This document shows, one piece after another, positions 1-9,848 of a stretch of DNA of 64,000 bases. Under the pieces are notes generated by a model, which was not told the origin of the DNA, searched no databases, and saw only the letters and a program-made list of their open reading frames with translations. Positions within the stretch are counted from its first letter, which is position 1; each line of letters begins with the position of its first letter. Source of the DNA: Ilex aquifolium (lineage: Eukaryota > Streptophyta > Magnoliopsida > Aquifoliales > Aquifoliaceae); NCBI GenBank assembly GCA_951799425.1, contig OX637404.1, forward strand, positions 18,190,045 through 18,254,044. The letters are read 5' to 3'. Both the position numbers and the translations under genes were made by a program.

Positions 1-690
1 AAAAACACAAAGTGTTTCCTAAAAATACATCATTCATGAAGTTTATAACTTATGATCTTGTTACCATCGATTATTTTATCAAACTTTAAAAATTTGGTTT
101 CAACATATATCTAAGGACTAATTTTTGGTATAGAATATGTTTACCAATAATGCTCATATCATCTAACATCGGTGCAACCCAACTTGCAAGCTAATTTTAC
201 TTTCGAATGAAATTCCAATCAATTCATCAATCGAAATATCAACAATTGGAAGCTCTTTGTCGACTCTCCCAAGAGAGTTGCTATTTTCCGGTCAAAATCT
301 ACATGTAAGTTCCTCCCGTAGTATACAAAAAGATTTAGATGTAAATACAAAACAATGACCATTAATATCCACCATTCAACTTATGGGATAAATTATCATA
401 GGTATGTGCTGTGGCATATTGTACCGTTACAAAAATATCTTTACACTTGACAAACCTAAGAAGAAGGCAATTCATCTAATATCGGTCTTTGGAGCTGATC
501 TCTCAATTGGAAATGGACTTAAAATTCTCAGCTTAATGCATAAAATCGATAGTAACAAAAGCAAAGATTAAAAGATTTGTAGATACATGAATTGCACCAT
601 CATAAGCATGTGATAGTAAGCTATCAGCATCCAGCTTCAGAGGTGATCCATCGCCCAGGCTAGACAGGCCTGCATTGCAAGTGCAACTGA
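1..690. other. Non-coding stretch, nothing recognised
   Basis: AT-rich sequence with no reading frame resembling a known protein. I see no terminal repeats or promoter-like architecture. The longest frames are short and unconvincing. Confidence 0.5.
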
Positions 691-1030
691 TTTTGTGGTC
701 ATCTCTTCGTTTGTCCTGTTGCTGGATCTGCCATCCTTGACACTTTTCTGCACCCACTACGCTTCGAATGGAATACGTGAACCATCTCCACTACCCGTGG
801 ATATTCGTTCGTTAGGATTGTCAGGTACTGTTCCCTTGTACCCTATCCACGTGTCGCGGTACGACTTTTGGTGAATAGCTTGGTGCCGAGCTCCCAATTC
901 CCGAGCGAGTATATGTACCGAGCTTGTTGATATCGAGCTGCCACCTATTCCGAACTGATCTATTGTGGGCTTCTATCTAACTGGACTGCGGTCCAGCTCC
1001 AACCCTGTGAGTGCTATTTGGGTGAGATAC
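691..1030 (+). pseudogene. Degraded coding-like segment, copy a (pair with 26091-26421)
   Basis: This segment is strongly similar to 26091-26421 and is clearly less AT-rich than its surroundings. Read forward, both copies give fragments such as LTGLRSSS and PVSAIWVR, and REPSPLP followed by IRSLGL, but both contain stops and frame changes. It could be an exon relic of a host gene or part of an old element. I do not recognise the family. It lies upstream of unit 1, as its partner lies upstream of unit 3, so it may belong to the duplicated unit's left edge. Confidence 0.45.
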
Positions 1031-1717
1031 TTGAGTAATGTTTTTTATTCCTTTCTTGCACCTGGTTTTAATACTAAGGTTGTATATCTCATGCAGGGAG
1101 GGAGTGTGATCAAATGAAACTGGATTGATTATCTTCAAAAGTTGCTGCCAAAGGTTTAGGTTCCCACACAAGTATAAAGCCCTCATAGATCGAAATCGAA
1201 ATCACCAAGATGACCAGCCTAGAACCAAAACTGACTTAATTGTGAACAAAATCCAGAAACTGTTTTTAAAAGAGATTGTTTTTGATAGAAATACAAAACT
1301 GTTTTTATTCAGTAGCTGTTTTTGTTTTTTTTTTTTCCCAGTAACAGATTTCCAAGTCCAAATGTCAGAAACTGTTTTTGATTTTGCTAATACAGAAAAT
1401 GGTACTGCTTTCTAGTTTTAGTTAATAAAAACAGTTTTTTTTATCAAAACTACAAAAACTATTTTCCTACAATATGTTTTGCTTTCAAATAGAACTGCCA
1501 CTATTTGTACAACCTTTTGTTTTTCGGTCAGATTGTTTTTTTCCAAACATAAACCTGATATATGTTTCAGAAAACTGTTAACTATTTTTTTAATACTTGT
1601 TTCCAAGTTTCGCTTCAAGGAAAGTGTTACTTTTTGTTTCCCAAAAAAAAAAAAAAAAAAAAGTGGTCAGTTTTTTTGTTTTACTTTTCAAGAAAATTGT
1701 TTAGTTTTTTTTTTGGG

Positions 1718-2095
1718 GGATATATTATATTGACACCCCTGTAGATTGATCTAATTATAGAGACACCCTATCGGTTTTCTAAAATTACACTATTACCTAT
1801 CCATTTTACAAAGTACTCCTATAGTTAGCATCGTTATTGGCAATGTCAAAAAAGTAATTACATCATCAAATTTTTATACTTTAATACCCATATTACTTAT
1901 GAACAAAATTAGGCTAACCTGTTTATTTTTGTGTCGTGTTCGTATTCGAATTTGTGTTTTTTTTTTTTATAACGTGAGACCTCTTCAAGGCAGGACCACT
2001 TTGGACCTATTCTTCTAAGAGTAAACTCTGAATACCTGCAATCACCCGCAAACTATAGGTATCGGTTAAGCCTAAGAGACACCAGCGAGACAGCG
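1718..2095. mobile_element. Long-TIR MITE, truncated copy (unit 1)
   Basis: The left terminal inverted repeat (GATATATTATATTGACACCC and onward) matches the complete copy at 15184-16189. The copy stops inside the embedded SINE near 2095 and has no right terminus. Confidence 0.6.
1957..2093 (-). mobile_element. tRNA-derived SINE, truncated copy (unit 1)
   Basis: This is the 3' part of the minus-strand SINE that is complete at 15424-15632. The poly-T run (the A tail on the other strand) is present at 1957-1968. The tRNA-like head with boxes A and B is lost at the break near 2093. Confidence 0.55.
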
Positions 2096-2208
2096 GGGAA
2101 GTATGTCTCAAGACATAAAGAATAAGTTGTATTATTATGTGAATAGTACTGATGATAATAGATTAATTGATGAGAAATTTTTTGTGTAACAATCTACAGT
2201 AGCTAGGC

Positions 2209-2243
<35 letters not shown>

Positions 2244-2955
2244 AACTGTTTTGGTTGACTGATTTTTTTACATATGTCTAAAGTTCATATAATTTGCCAT
2301 AAAATTAATGAAGTTAAATAGACAAAACTAGAAACCCATGTTCCAAATATCAAATTCATTTGAAAGATAAAGATTACAGAAGATAAGGACAAATTTTGAA
2401 GTTTGAACAATCTTTCTTATTTTTTTTTCTTTTCTGATTAGACCTTTGAACAATCAGGTAGCACAAATTTGAACAATTGTAGAAATTAACACCACCACCA
2501 TAACCAAGGAGAACGTAAGAGATTGAGTGAGAGAGATGACTCAGATCGAGTGAGTGACAGAGATTGAGTGGAGAAGGTCTAGATCTAAAAGGAATCAAGA
2601 TCAAGTAGAGAGTTGTTGCTGTTCGCCGGAGTTGCGTCGCCATTCCTGGAGCTATTCGTTGCCTGGAGGAGTGAAGACGAAGTTGGAATTGAATTAATTT
2701 AGGGCAAAATGGCCCAAAAAGTTGGATATTTTTTTATATAACGAGTGGAATTCAAACCGTCCGATTTTAAAAAATCGACCGGTTCACGGTTTTGGCCAAA
2801 AATCGGCCAGTTTTAGCGGTTTTGAGCCGATTCTATTCCTTAAGCGGTCTAACTAGAGAACCGGATTGGTTAAAGTCCCGAGTCATGGTTGAACCGGTCC
2901 GATCCGATTCTGATAACACTACCTTCGAGCCCCCACTAAAGTCTAAGCCACACAA
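2096..2955. other. Unit-1-specific stretch with (TA)n(CA)n tract
   Basis: This sequence is not collinear with units 2 and 3. A (TA)n(CA)n microsatellite lies at about 2210-2243. About 60 bases around it are the reverse complement of unit 2 near 16365-16415, which suggests a small local inversion. No gene is seen. Confidence 0.45.
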
Positions 2956-3045
2956 TTTATTCTGCAAAGTTCCACTTTGTTCTACTAGTTTTTGTTTTTC
3001 AATATATTTCCTCATATTGTTAAGATCAGTAATCAGCCAACCAGC

Positions 3046-3994
3046 CAGGGGCGGATTTAGCATGGGGGTAGTTGCCTCCATTGGAATTTTAAAAAAAATT
3101 TGGGAGCAAGGTGAATTTTTGAAAATTTCAAAAATTTCTGAATCTTGTCCCCACTAAAATTTTCATAAAAGTATATAGGTGAGGTTAGTGTAATTTTCAA
3201 ACCATTAAACATAACTTTTGCAGCTCAGTCATTTCACGCCTTTTACCCTTGTAGACGTCTTCTTCGTTCGAACTTTGGTCTCTGTGACTCGGCCTTTCTT
3301 CACTACCCATCACTTCTTTGATTTCTTGGAAACTTTGGTATATTCATCAACAAAACAAATTACTTAGTTGTTAGTATTAGGGTATATAACAACAATTATC
3401 TCACCAAAACCGACTCAAGAAAAACAAACAGTGCCTGATTTTTGCTGTAGTGTTTCACTTCAATTTCAACACAAAATAAAGCATGAGCAGAACAAAATCG
3501 ACTACAGTGAATCACACAAATTCCACTACAAAAACTTGTTTATGTCAATTAAAAATTCAGTACAACAAGACCCAAATACAAGGGAACTAGATCTGAAATT
3601 TCAGCAATAAATACACACAAGTATTGTGGATTTATGAATTACATTATTTTGGATTTATGGATTATATTTTGATTATATGTAGTACATTATGTCATTCACT
3701 ACGAACTTAATGATAGATTGGACAAATTTATTTTTTAATCAGTTATAGATAGATTTTTTGTAAAAAAATCAACACTGGAACAACCGTCTCCTGGTCAAGA
3801 AATAGATGATCTTTTGATGTGAAGTTTTTTTTTGTTGCCTCTTTTTTATACATCGCTCATATATATGAGTTGTGCATTTAAATGACATTTTTTTGATGGA
3901 ACTATACATAAAATAAAGTTTATTTGTATTTATAGTTTAAATTTAAGAATTTTAAGTTACCCCCACTGAAACAAAAATCCTGGCTCCGCCCCTG
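3046..3994 (+). mobile_element. Non-autonomous hAT element (unit 1)
   Basis: The termini are CAGGGGCGGA at the left and TCCGCCCCTG at the right, an inverted pair. Flanking 8-bp sites are CAACCAGC (3038-3045) and CAATAAGC (3995-4002), a decayed target duplication that is exact in unit 2. Near 3745-3815 the sequence keeps what looks like the start of a TTF-zinc-finger hAT transposase (in unit 2 it reads MDRFFVRKS...). The rest of the transposase is absent, so this is an internal deletion derivative. Confidence 0.8.
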
Positions 3995-4002
3995 CAATAA
4001 GC

Positions 4003-5030
4003 CAATACTAAACATCCTCTAACGAAGTATTAAGGCCTAGCGGTACTACTTGAAACACATGTAGACAATGGAAGGAAGTAGGTTTAGTATAGAAACACAA
4101 AAGCGTTCACCCCTTGAAGATTCAATACAAATGGCTTATTTGAACAGTAAATATATATAGAGTATAAGATTAAAACAAGTATCGATTATCAATTTTTTTA
4201 GCACATAGAATCAACATATTAATTTCTAAACATCGTTCTCAACAAATTAGCAAAAGAAGAGGGAATTAGGAATATGAGATATAATTGACTGATTAACTTA
4301 CCGATTTTGTACAAAAAATATCAAATTATAAGAGTATAATGACTAACCCCAAACATTAGGGGAAGGCTTTTGTTAATGAAAACTGATTACCTGATGAAGC
4401 AGTACATTGATGGTTGGGGAATGCCAAGACACAAAATTTAGCCGCCGTCTGATAGAGAAGGGTGAAGGAGAAGTGTATGCACCGGTTGACAATGCCAAAT
4501 ATGAAGTGGGAGGATTTTTAGAAGTGGTGCAATCTTTATTATTTTGCACATTAATTTCTAGAATGTGTATATTCACAACCAAAACATTAAAAGAAAGAGA
4601 GCAGGGGTTGTTAACTAAATTTTGTAATGGCAGAAAGAGCGAGGATTTTCAATCGTAACTAAATTCTGTAATTGAATTCCAGTAATTAAGGAAAATGGGG
4701 GAGAAGAAAAGTAAAGAGAGACAGGCGGAGAGAGGAAAGGTGAAGAGAGCGGCATGACTGTTTGTTCTTGACCAATTTGTGAATGCCCAGGGAGAAGAGA
4801 GAGGGGGAGAGAGAGAGAGAAAAAGTAACGGTTGAAAAATAGGTAGAGAGAGAAAGAGAGGCAACTGAGAAATAGAGAAAGTGTAACGACTGAGAATAGA
4901 GAATCAATTGGAGATTAAAAATGGGCTTTATCTTATTATTATAGATATATTGCACACTATTTAACCGTATGATTTTCATTTACCATTTTAAGGTAAGTTG
5001 GTAGTCTGTAACTCAATAAAACATGATGCA
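4003..5030. other. Non-coding part of unit 1
   Basis: This stretch is collinear with 17500-18620 and 30962-32040. It is GA-rich near 4690-4880. Short minus-strand frames are shared by the three units, but they lack an ATG start and follow from DNA similarity alone. I see no gene. Confidence 0.5.
4582..4760 (+). repeat. Local 179-bp duplication, first copy
   Basis: This block recurs at 5031-5209 with few differences. The second copy begins where homology to units 2 and 3 stops (after GATGCAAAA) and ends at the LINE-A junction. Confidence 0.8.
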
Positions 5031-5209
5031 AAACATTAAAAGAAAGAGAGCAGGGGTTGTTAACTAAATTCTGTAATGGCAGAAAGAGCAAGGATTTTCA
5101 ATTGTAACTAAATTCTGTAATTGAATTCCAGTAATTAAAGAAAATGGGGAAGAAGAAAAGTAAAGAGAGACAGACGGAGAGAGGAAAGGTGAAGAGAACG
5201 GCATGACTG
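5031..5209 (+). repeat. Local 179-bp duplication, second copy
   Basis: Repeat of 4582-4760. Its right end is the left boundary of LINE-A, so duplication and LINE insertion, or a later rearrangement, share this breakpoint. Confidence 0.8.
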
Positions 5210-5365
5210 GAGGAGCTTTAGTGCCCTATGATGCTTCACAGTCCGGTTGGCAGGCCCCGTTGCGTAGATCTCAGTGTATTGGTAGGGGAGGTCGAGCAGG
5301 CAGAGAAGGTAGAGGTGGTAGGCCTGGCCGAGGGACGCTTAGTGTGGTTCTTCCACTCATTTTCG

Positions 5366-5938
5366 ATGATTAGTACGCTCATATGGAATATCAGAGGGAT
5401 CAGCCAGACCTCTTCGATTAGAAGGCTCAGGAAGTTGATCAGCTCACACCACTTATCGATGTTCTGTATTTTGGAGCCTTTTGTTGACCGGGATCGGTTG
5501 GAGTCTTTTCGGATTCATTTTCTCATGGAGCACAATTTTTGCTCTATTTCGGGGAAGATTTGGATCTTTTGGTCTTTTCCTTTTCGGTTGGAGGTTATTC
5601 AGGACGATGGTCAAGTGGTTCATTGCCAGGTGCGGTATTGTTTTTTACCGGATCCAGTTTTTGTTTATTTTGTGTATGCCAGTTGCGTAGCTTCTGTTCG
5701 GCAGGGTTTGTGGGATTCCTTGACACAGTTTGGGAGCATCCATGATGGTCCGTGGATGGTTGGCGGGGATTTCAACGTTGTTAAGTCCCATTCTGAGATC
5801 CGGGGGGGTCATACTCAGTCTCAGTCCGCTATTGATGCCTTTTCCTTAGCTTTGTTGTTCAGTGGTTTGGAGGATGCTGGGTTTGAGGGTCGTTCACATG
5901 GACGAATGGACGTACCTGGAGGAGATTGGATAGAGTAG
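5366..5938 (+). pseudogene. LINE-A ORF2, AP-endonuclease part
   Basis: From the ATG at 5366 the frame reads LIWNIRGI, the usual start of a plant LINE endonuclease. It continues through a central block to GGDFNVV, the conserved strand around a catalytic Asp. In the family this domain nicks the target to prime reverse transcription. The frame stops at 5936-5938. The next expected endonuclease block (histidine-containing, SDHSPL-like) can be seen further on at about 5995-6030 in another frame, so the domain is nearly complete but broken. An in-frame extension back to 5228 has no LINE character, so I prefer the ATG at 5366. Confidence 0.85.
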
Positions 5939-6213
5939 TGGTGAATGCTCAATGGAGTTCTTATTTTTCCGTATTTCGGGTTGCCCACCTGAATCGGACT
6001 TGTTCAGATCATTCACCATTGTTGATCTCTGGAGATCAGCGTCAGAGTAGAGGGCCGAGCCATTTCAAGTTTTTTCACACTTAGACCAGGCACAAAGATT
6101 TTTTGGAGGTTGTGCGGCAGAGCTGGACCCTTCCTGTGTTCGCTTTAGGGATGTCTGCGTTTCAATCGAAGCTTATTCGGTTGAAACAAACCCTGAAGGT
6201 CTGAAACAAGGAA

Positions 6214-7581
6214 GTGTTCGGCAATGTGTTTCAGCGAGTTCAGGAAGCGGAGGCCGAGGTTAGTAGGAGAGAGGTGGCACATGATCAGTCATGGTCTTCT
6301 TCAGATCGGGCTGCCCTTCATCAGGTCAGGGTTGAGTTACAACAGGCTTTACAGTGTGAGGAGTCCTTTATGAGACAGCAGTCCCGTGTTCACTGGCTTC
6401 AAGAGGGGGATTCGAACACCCGTTTCTTTCATGCTTCAGTGAGGAAGAAGCGACATGTTCTTTCAGTCCATCGGATCCGGGGTGATGATGCAGAATGGAT
6501 TACTGAGCCTAGGGCTATTGGCGCTTCGGCAATGTCCTTTTTTTAGGGATTGTTCTCTGTGGGGGCTGGTCAGGTTGAGGTTGTAGATTTTTTGGCTATT
6601 CCAACTATTGTGACTGATGCAGATGATGTTGAGTTGTGTGTTATGCCGACTTTGGATGAGGTGAGACAAACCGTGTTCTTTATTGATTCTGATAGTGCGC
6701 CGGGGCCGGATGGGTATTGCGGTCGCTTTTATCAGTTTTGCTGGGACATTGTGGGAGCAGATTTGCTGGCTGCAGTTCAGGATTACTTCCGGGGTTCTCC
6801 TATGCCACGAGGATTCATGAGCACGTTGGTGGTGCTTTTGCCCAAGAAGGAGCCACCTTCTACTTGGGCAGATTTTCGGCCGATCAGTTTATGTAACGTG
6901 AGCAACAAGGTGATCACGAAGATCCTCGTTTCTTGTCTGTCATCCTTGTTGCCGCGTATCATATCACCGACGCAGAGTAGATTTGTGTCAGGCCTAGTGT
7001 TGCAGGACAGTGTTCTTTTGGCTCAGGAGTTGGTTCGTGATTTGGGGAGAAGTTCCCGGGGTGGGAATGTCGTACTGAAGCTTGATATAGCTAAGGCATA
7101 TGACATGATGTCTTGGACATTCATTCTCCAGATGTTGCGGGCTTTTGGGTTCTTTGAGGGCTTGATTTCTTTAGTTCGGCGGGCTATCTGGGGGGTGTGA
7201 TTTTCTGTGATGGTGAATGGGGTCAGTTAGGGCTTTTTCCAGTCGCAGGGGGGGCTACGGCAGGGTGACCCCCTTTCTCCTTGTTTGTTCATCATTGCTG
7301 CAGAGTATCTTTCTCGAGGCTTGGACTCTTTGTATGCTAGGTTTCCGGAGGTGGCTTATAGTACTGGAGTTGGGGTTTCGATTTCACATTTAGCTTTTGC
7401 TGATGACATTATTATTTTTACTAATGGGTGCTGGTCGAGCTTGCAGCGAGTTATGAATTTCCTTCATCACTATGAGGCTGCCTCTGGTCAGTTAGTTAGT
7501 GAGGCCAAGAGCAGTTTCTATATCAGTTCGCGTGCCTCGCATTGTAGAGAGGTGATTGCACGACAGACCACTGGTTTTTAG
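6214..7581 (+). pseudogene. LINE-A ORF2, linker and reverse transcriptase part
   Basis: The linker at 6214-6546 contains LQEGDSNTRFFH, a standard plant LINE block before the RT. The RT follows with APGPDG, FRPISLCN, LKLDIAKAYD, LRQGDPLSPCLF and FADDIIIF (about 7396). FADD holds the catalytic aspartates of the polymerase. Stops at 6544, 7198 and 7579, with frame changes between, break it into pieces. The domain would have copied LINE RNA into DNA at the nicked target. Confidence 0.9.
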
Positions 7582-9212
7582 AGGCGTGACCTTCCATTTA
7601 TTTATCTGGGGTGCCCTATCTACTTGGGTCATCTCCGGATCTCGTACTTTGATGAGATGCTTCAGAACGTGTGCAAACGGATTTCTGGATGGGCGAATCG
7701 CTTGCTTTCCTTTGGAGGTAAGCTCACTTTGATTCGTCATGTGCTCGCGTCGATGCCTATTCACTTGTTTCATGTGCTGAGGCCTTCTGCGGATATTTTT
7801 TACTAGTTAGAGATGATGTTCACTCGTTTCTTGTGAGGTGACACAGCTACCCATCGGAGGATTCACTGGTGTCAGTGGGCTAAGGTATGTTACCCTATAA
7901 AGGAGGGCGGCTTAGGGGTGCGTTCTTTTTCTGACTTAGCCGAGGCTTGTGAGATGAAGTTGTGGTGGAATTTTCGTGTTCAACAGTCACTTTGGTCCAC
8001 TTTTATGAGGACCAAGTACTGTAGGTCCACTCATCCTCGGCTGATTGAGTTTCGTTACCCAGCTTCACCTCTTTGGAGGCGATTGTGTGGGATTCGATTC
8101 GTGGCTGAGCCGAAGATCAGATGGTTAGTACGGTCCGGTGAGGTCAATTTCTGGTATGACTGTTGGTTGTGGGATTACCCGTTGGCTTTAGTGTGTTCGG
8201 GGGCAGTTCCTGGGATTCCTGTTTCTGCTTACTGGACGGGTCGGCAGTGGGACAGAGGCCGATTGTTGGGAGTTTTGCCTTCTTCAGTTGTTGAGCAAAT
8301 TGTGCAGATTCCGATTCCGGATCAGGGGGTTGATCAGATGAGGTGGAGCTTGTCTTTGAATGGGGATTTTTCCTTGAGGACTGCTTGGGCTAATATTCGG
8401 GGTGTGGCTCCAGTTCGGGCTGGGTTTTCTTGTGTCTGGCAGAGACATATTCCAACTCAAGTCTCGTTCTTTATGTGGCGGTTGTTTCATGGTTTCCTAG
8501 CCACAGATGATGGCTTAGAGAGACGGGGTTTTCATGTAGTATCCCGGTGTGTGTGTGGTGGGGCTGTTGAGACTCTCAGGCATCTTTTTTGGATTGTTAG
8601 CTTGCAATTTAGGTGTGGGGTCACTTTTATCAGATGTTTGGGATCAGATCTTGGTCGTGTCAGTCTCCTTATGCTTTAATACTTCGTTGGCGGCGTTGTG
8701 CTCCTTCTGCAGGTCACGTGCGAGTACTGCTACCATGTTTTATTTTGTGGCACCTATGGAAGGCGTGTAATGCTTATAGGTTCGATGATCGTGCCTTTCA
8801 GAAGCCCGTTGTGGTTCAGAGGGTTATGGCCGATATACAGTTGATTGTGCTTGCTTTTGGGTTTGCTCCGAGTCAATTGCGTCGGGATGAGTCAGTTGAG
8901 TTTGTGGGTTCTCTTAGGGTCTTGGTTCCTCGGCTTCGGCCTCTTCGCTTGGTTGCTTGGACTCGTCTTGTACCAGGTTGCCTGAAGATCAGTGTTGATG
9001 GCTGTTCTAAAGGCAATCTAGGGATGTATACGGCAGGGGGTATTATTCGGGACCACCAGGGTCGGGTTCTCAGGGCTTTTGGCTTATTTCTAGGGCATCA
9101 GCCTATTCTGTATGCAGAGATACAGGCTGTTTGTGCTGGGTTGGAGTTGGCCGCAGATTTGGGAGCTTCAGAGTTGGTAGTGGAGTCAGATTCAGCTATA
9201 GTGGTTTCTTGA
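7582..9212 (+). pseudogene. LINE-A ORF2, thumb, zf-RVT and RNase H part
   Basis: The thumb region contains ISGWANRLLSFGGKLTLIRHV, trimmed here to its core GGKLTLI. The zf-RVT block at about 8466-8590 shows FFMWRLFHGFLATDD and CVCGGAVETLRHLFW. The RNase H part, about 8960-9212, shows ISVDGCSKGN, YAEIQAV and VVESDSA, which supply the acidic residues. A stop occurs at 9210. Further stops at 7804 and 7834, a stop at about 8677-8679 and frame changes show decay. Confidence 0.85.
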
Positions 9213-9640
9213 ATTTATTCTCAGGGTACTGGATGTTGGGTTTATGCTTACCTGCTTACTCGGATTCGGCTTCTGTGTGCTTCTCTCTCGGCTCGCGTCT
9301 GCCACGTCCTGCGTGAGGCGAATCAGGCTGCCGACTTCATGGCTAATTGGGCTTGTTCTCAGCAGCTCAATCATCGATTTCCTGATTCGTCATCCCTTCC
9401 TTCTGGGATTGCTGGCATCCTCGCCTTGGATGCTCGATAGACTCCTCACGTTCGTCGGTGAATTCTTATTTTTATTTATGTTTTCAGTTATTTGTTTTTA
9501 ATATTTTTGGTGGTGAGTCACCACCTTACTTTTGCTTTGATCCTCTCACTTTGTACTTCTGGAGGCTTGGCTCTTTATTCTCCTCCCTTGTACTTTTTTC
9601 CTTTTAGTTATATATACAGGTAGGGGTCCTGCCAAACCCC

Positions 9641-9657
9641 CCACCCACACTGGGTGG
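9641..9657 (+). other. LINE-A 3'-terminal stem-loop
   Basis: CCACCCA-CAC-TGGGTGG is a perfect 7-bp stem with a 3-base loop, just before the A tail. The same hairpin occurs in LINE-C (42067-42083), and a one-pair-shorter form in LINE-B (38903-38919). In some LINE families a 3' hairpin is the template recognition site of the RT. That role is inferred here. Confidence 0.75.
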
Positions 9658-9792
9658 CTTTGAGGAAAAAAAAAATATATAATGAAGTAGCTAAAAAAGT
9701 TTGTCTTTAGCTTTTCGCAGCTCAGATCATTTTTAGGCTTTTGATCCGATGATCATAATTAGACTTAACTCTAACACTCCTATCTCTCATAT

Positions 9793-9796
<4 letters not shown>

Positions 9797-9823
<27 letters not shown>
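9797..9823. repeat. (CT)n microsatellite
   Basis: An uninterrupted CT dinucleotide tract. Confidence 0.9.
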
Positions 9824-9825
<2 letters not shown>

Positions 9826-9848
9826 ACATTTTAACACACACTATCTCA

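Larger units (their letters stand above)
5210..9675 (+). mobile_element. LINE-A, plant L1-type retrotransposon, near full-length ORF2
   Basis: The order is endonuclease, reverse transcriptase, zinc-finger (zf-RVT), RNase H, 3' UTR and A tail (9666-9675), as in plant L1 LINEs with a C-terminal RNase H. It is related to LINE-B (36598-38940) and to the tail LINE-C (41789-42106). No ORF1 is visible, so the element is 5'-truncated or ORF1 was lost. Several stops and frame changes make it inactive. No target duplication is evident, and the sequence after the A tail does not resume unit 1. Confidence 0.9.

Noticed and set aside
3368-3610. Leader frame ending NTRELDLKFQQ as a host gene
   Set aside because: It sits inside the hAT derivative in all three units, so it is more likely element sequence; kept only as a note in that element.
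4373-4582. Minus-strand frame shared by the three units (near 4373, 17935, 31381), with a GTAATC donor-like site
   Set aside because: No ATG start in any copy, frame content differs with indels, and similarity follows from DNA duplication.
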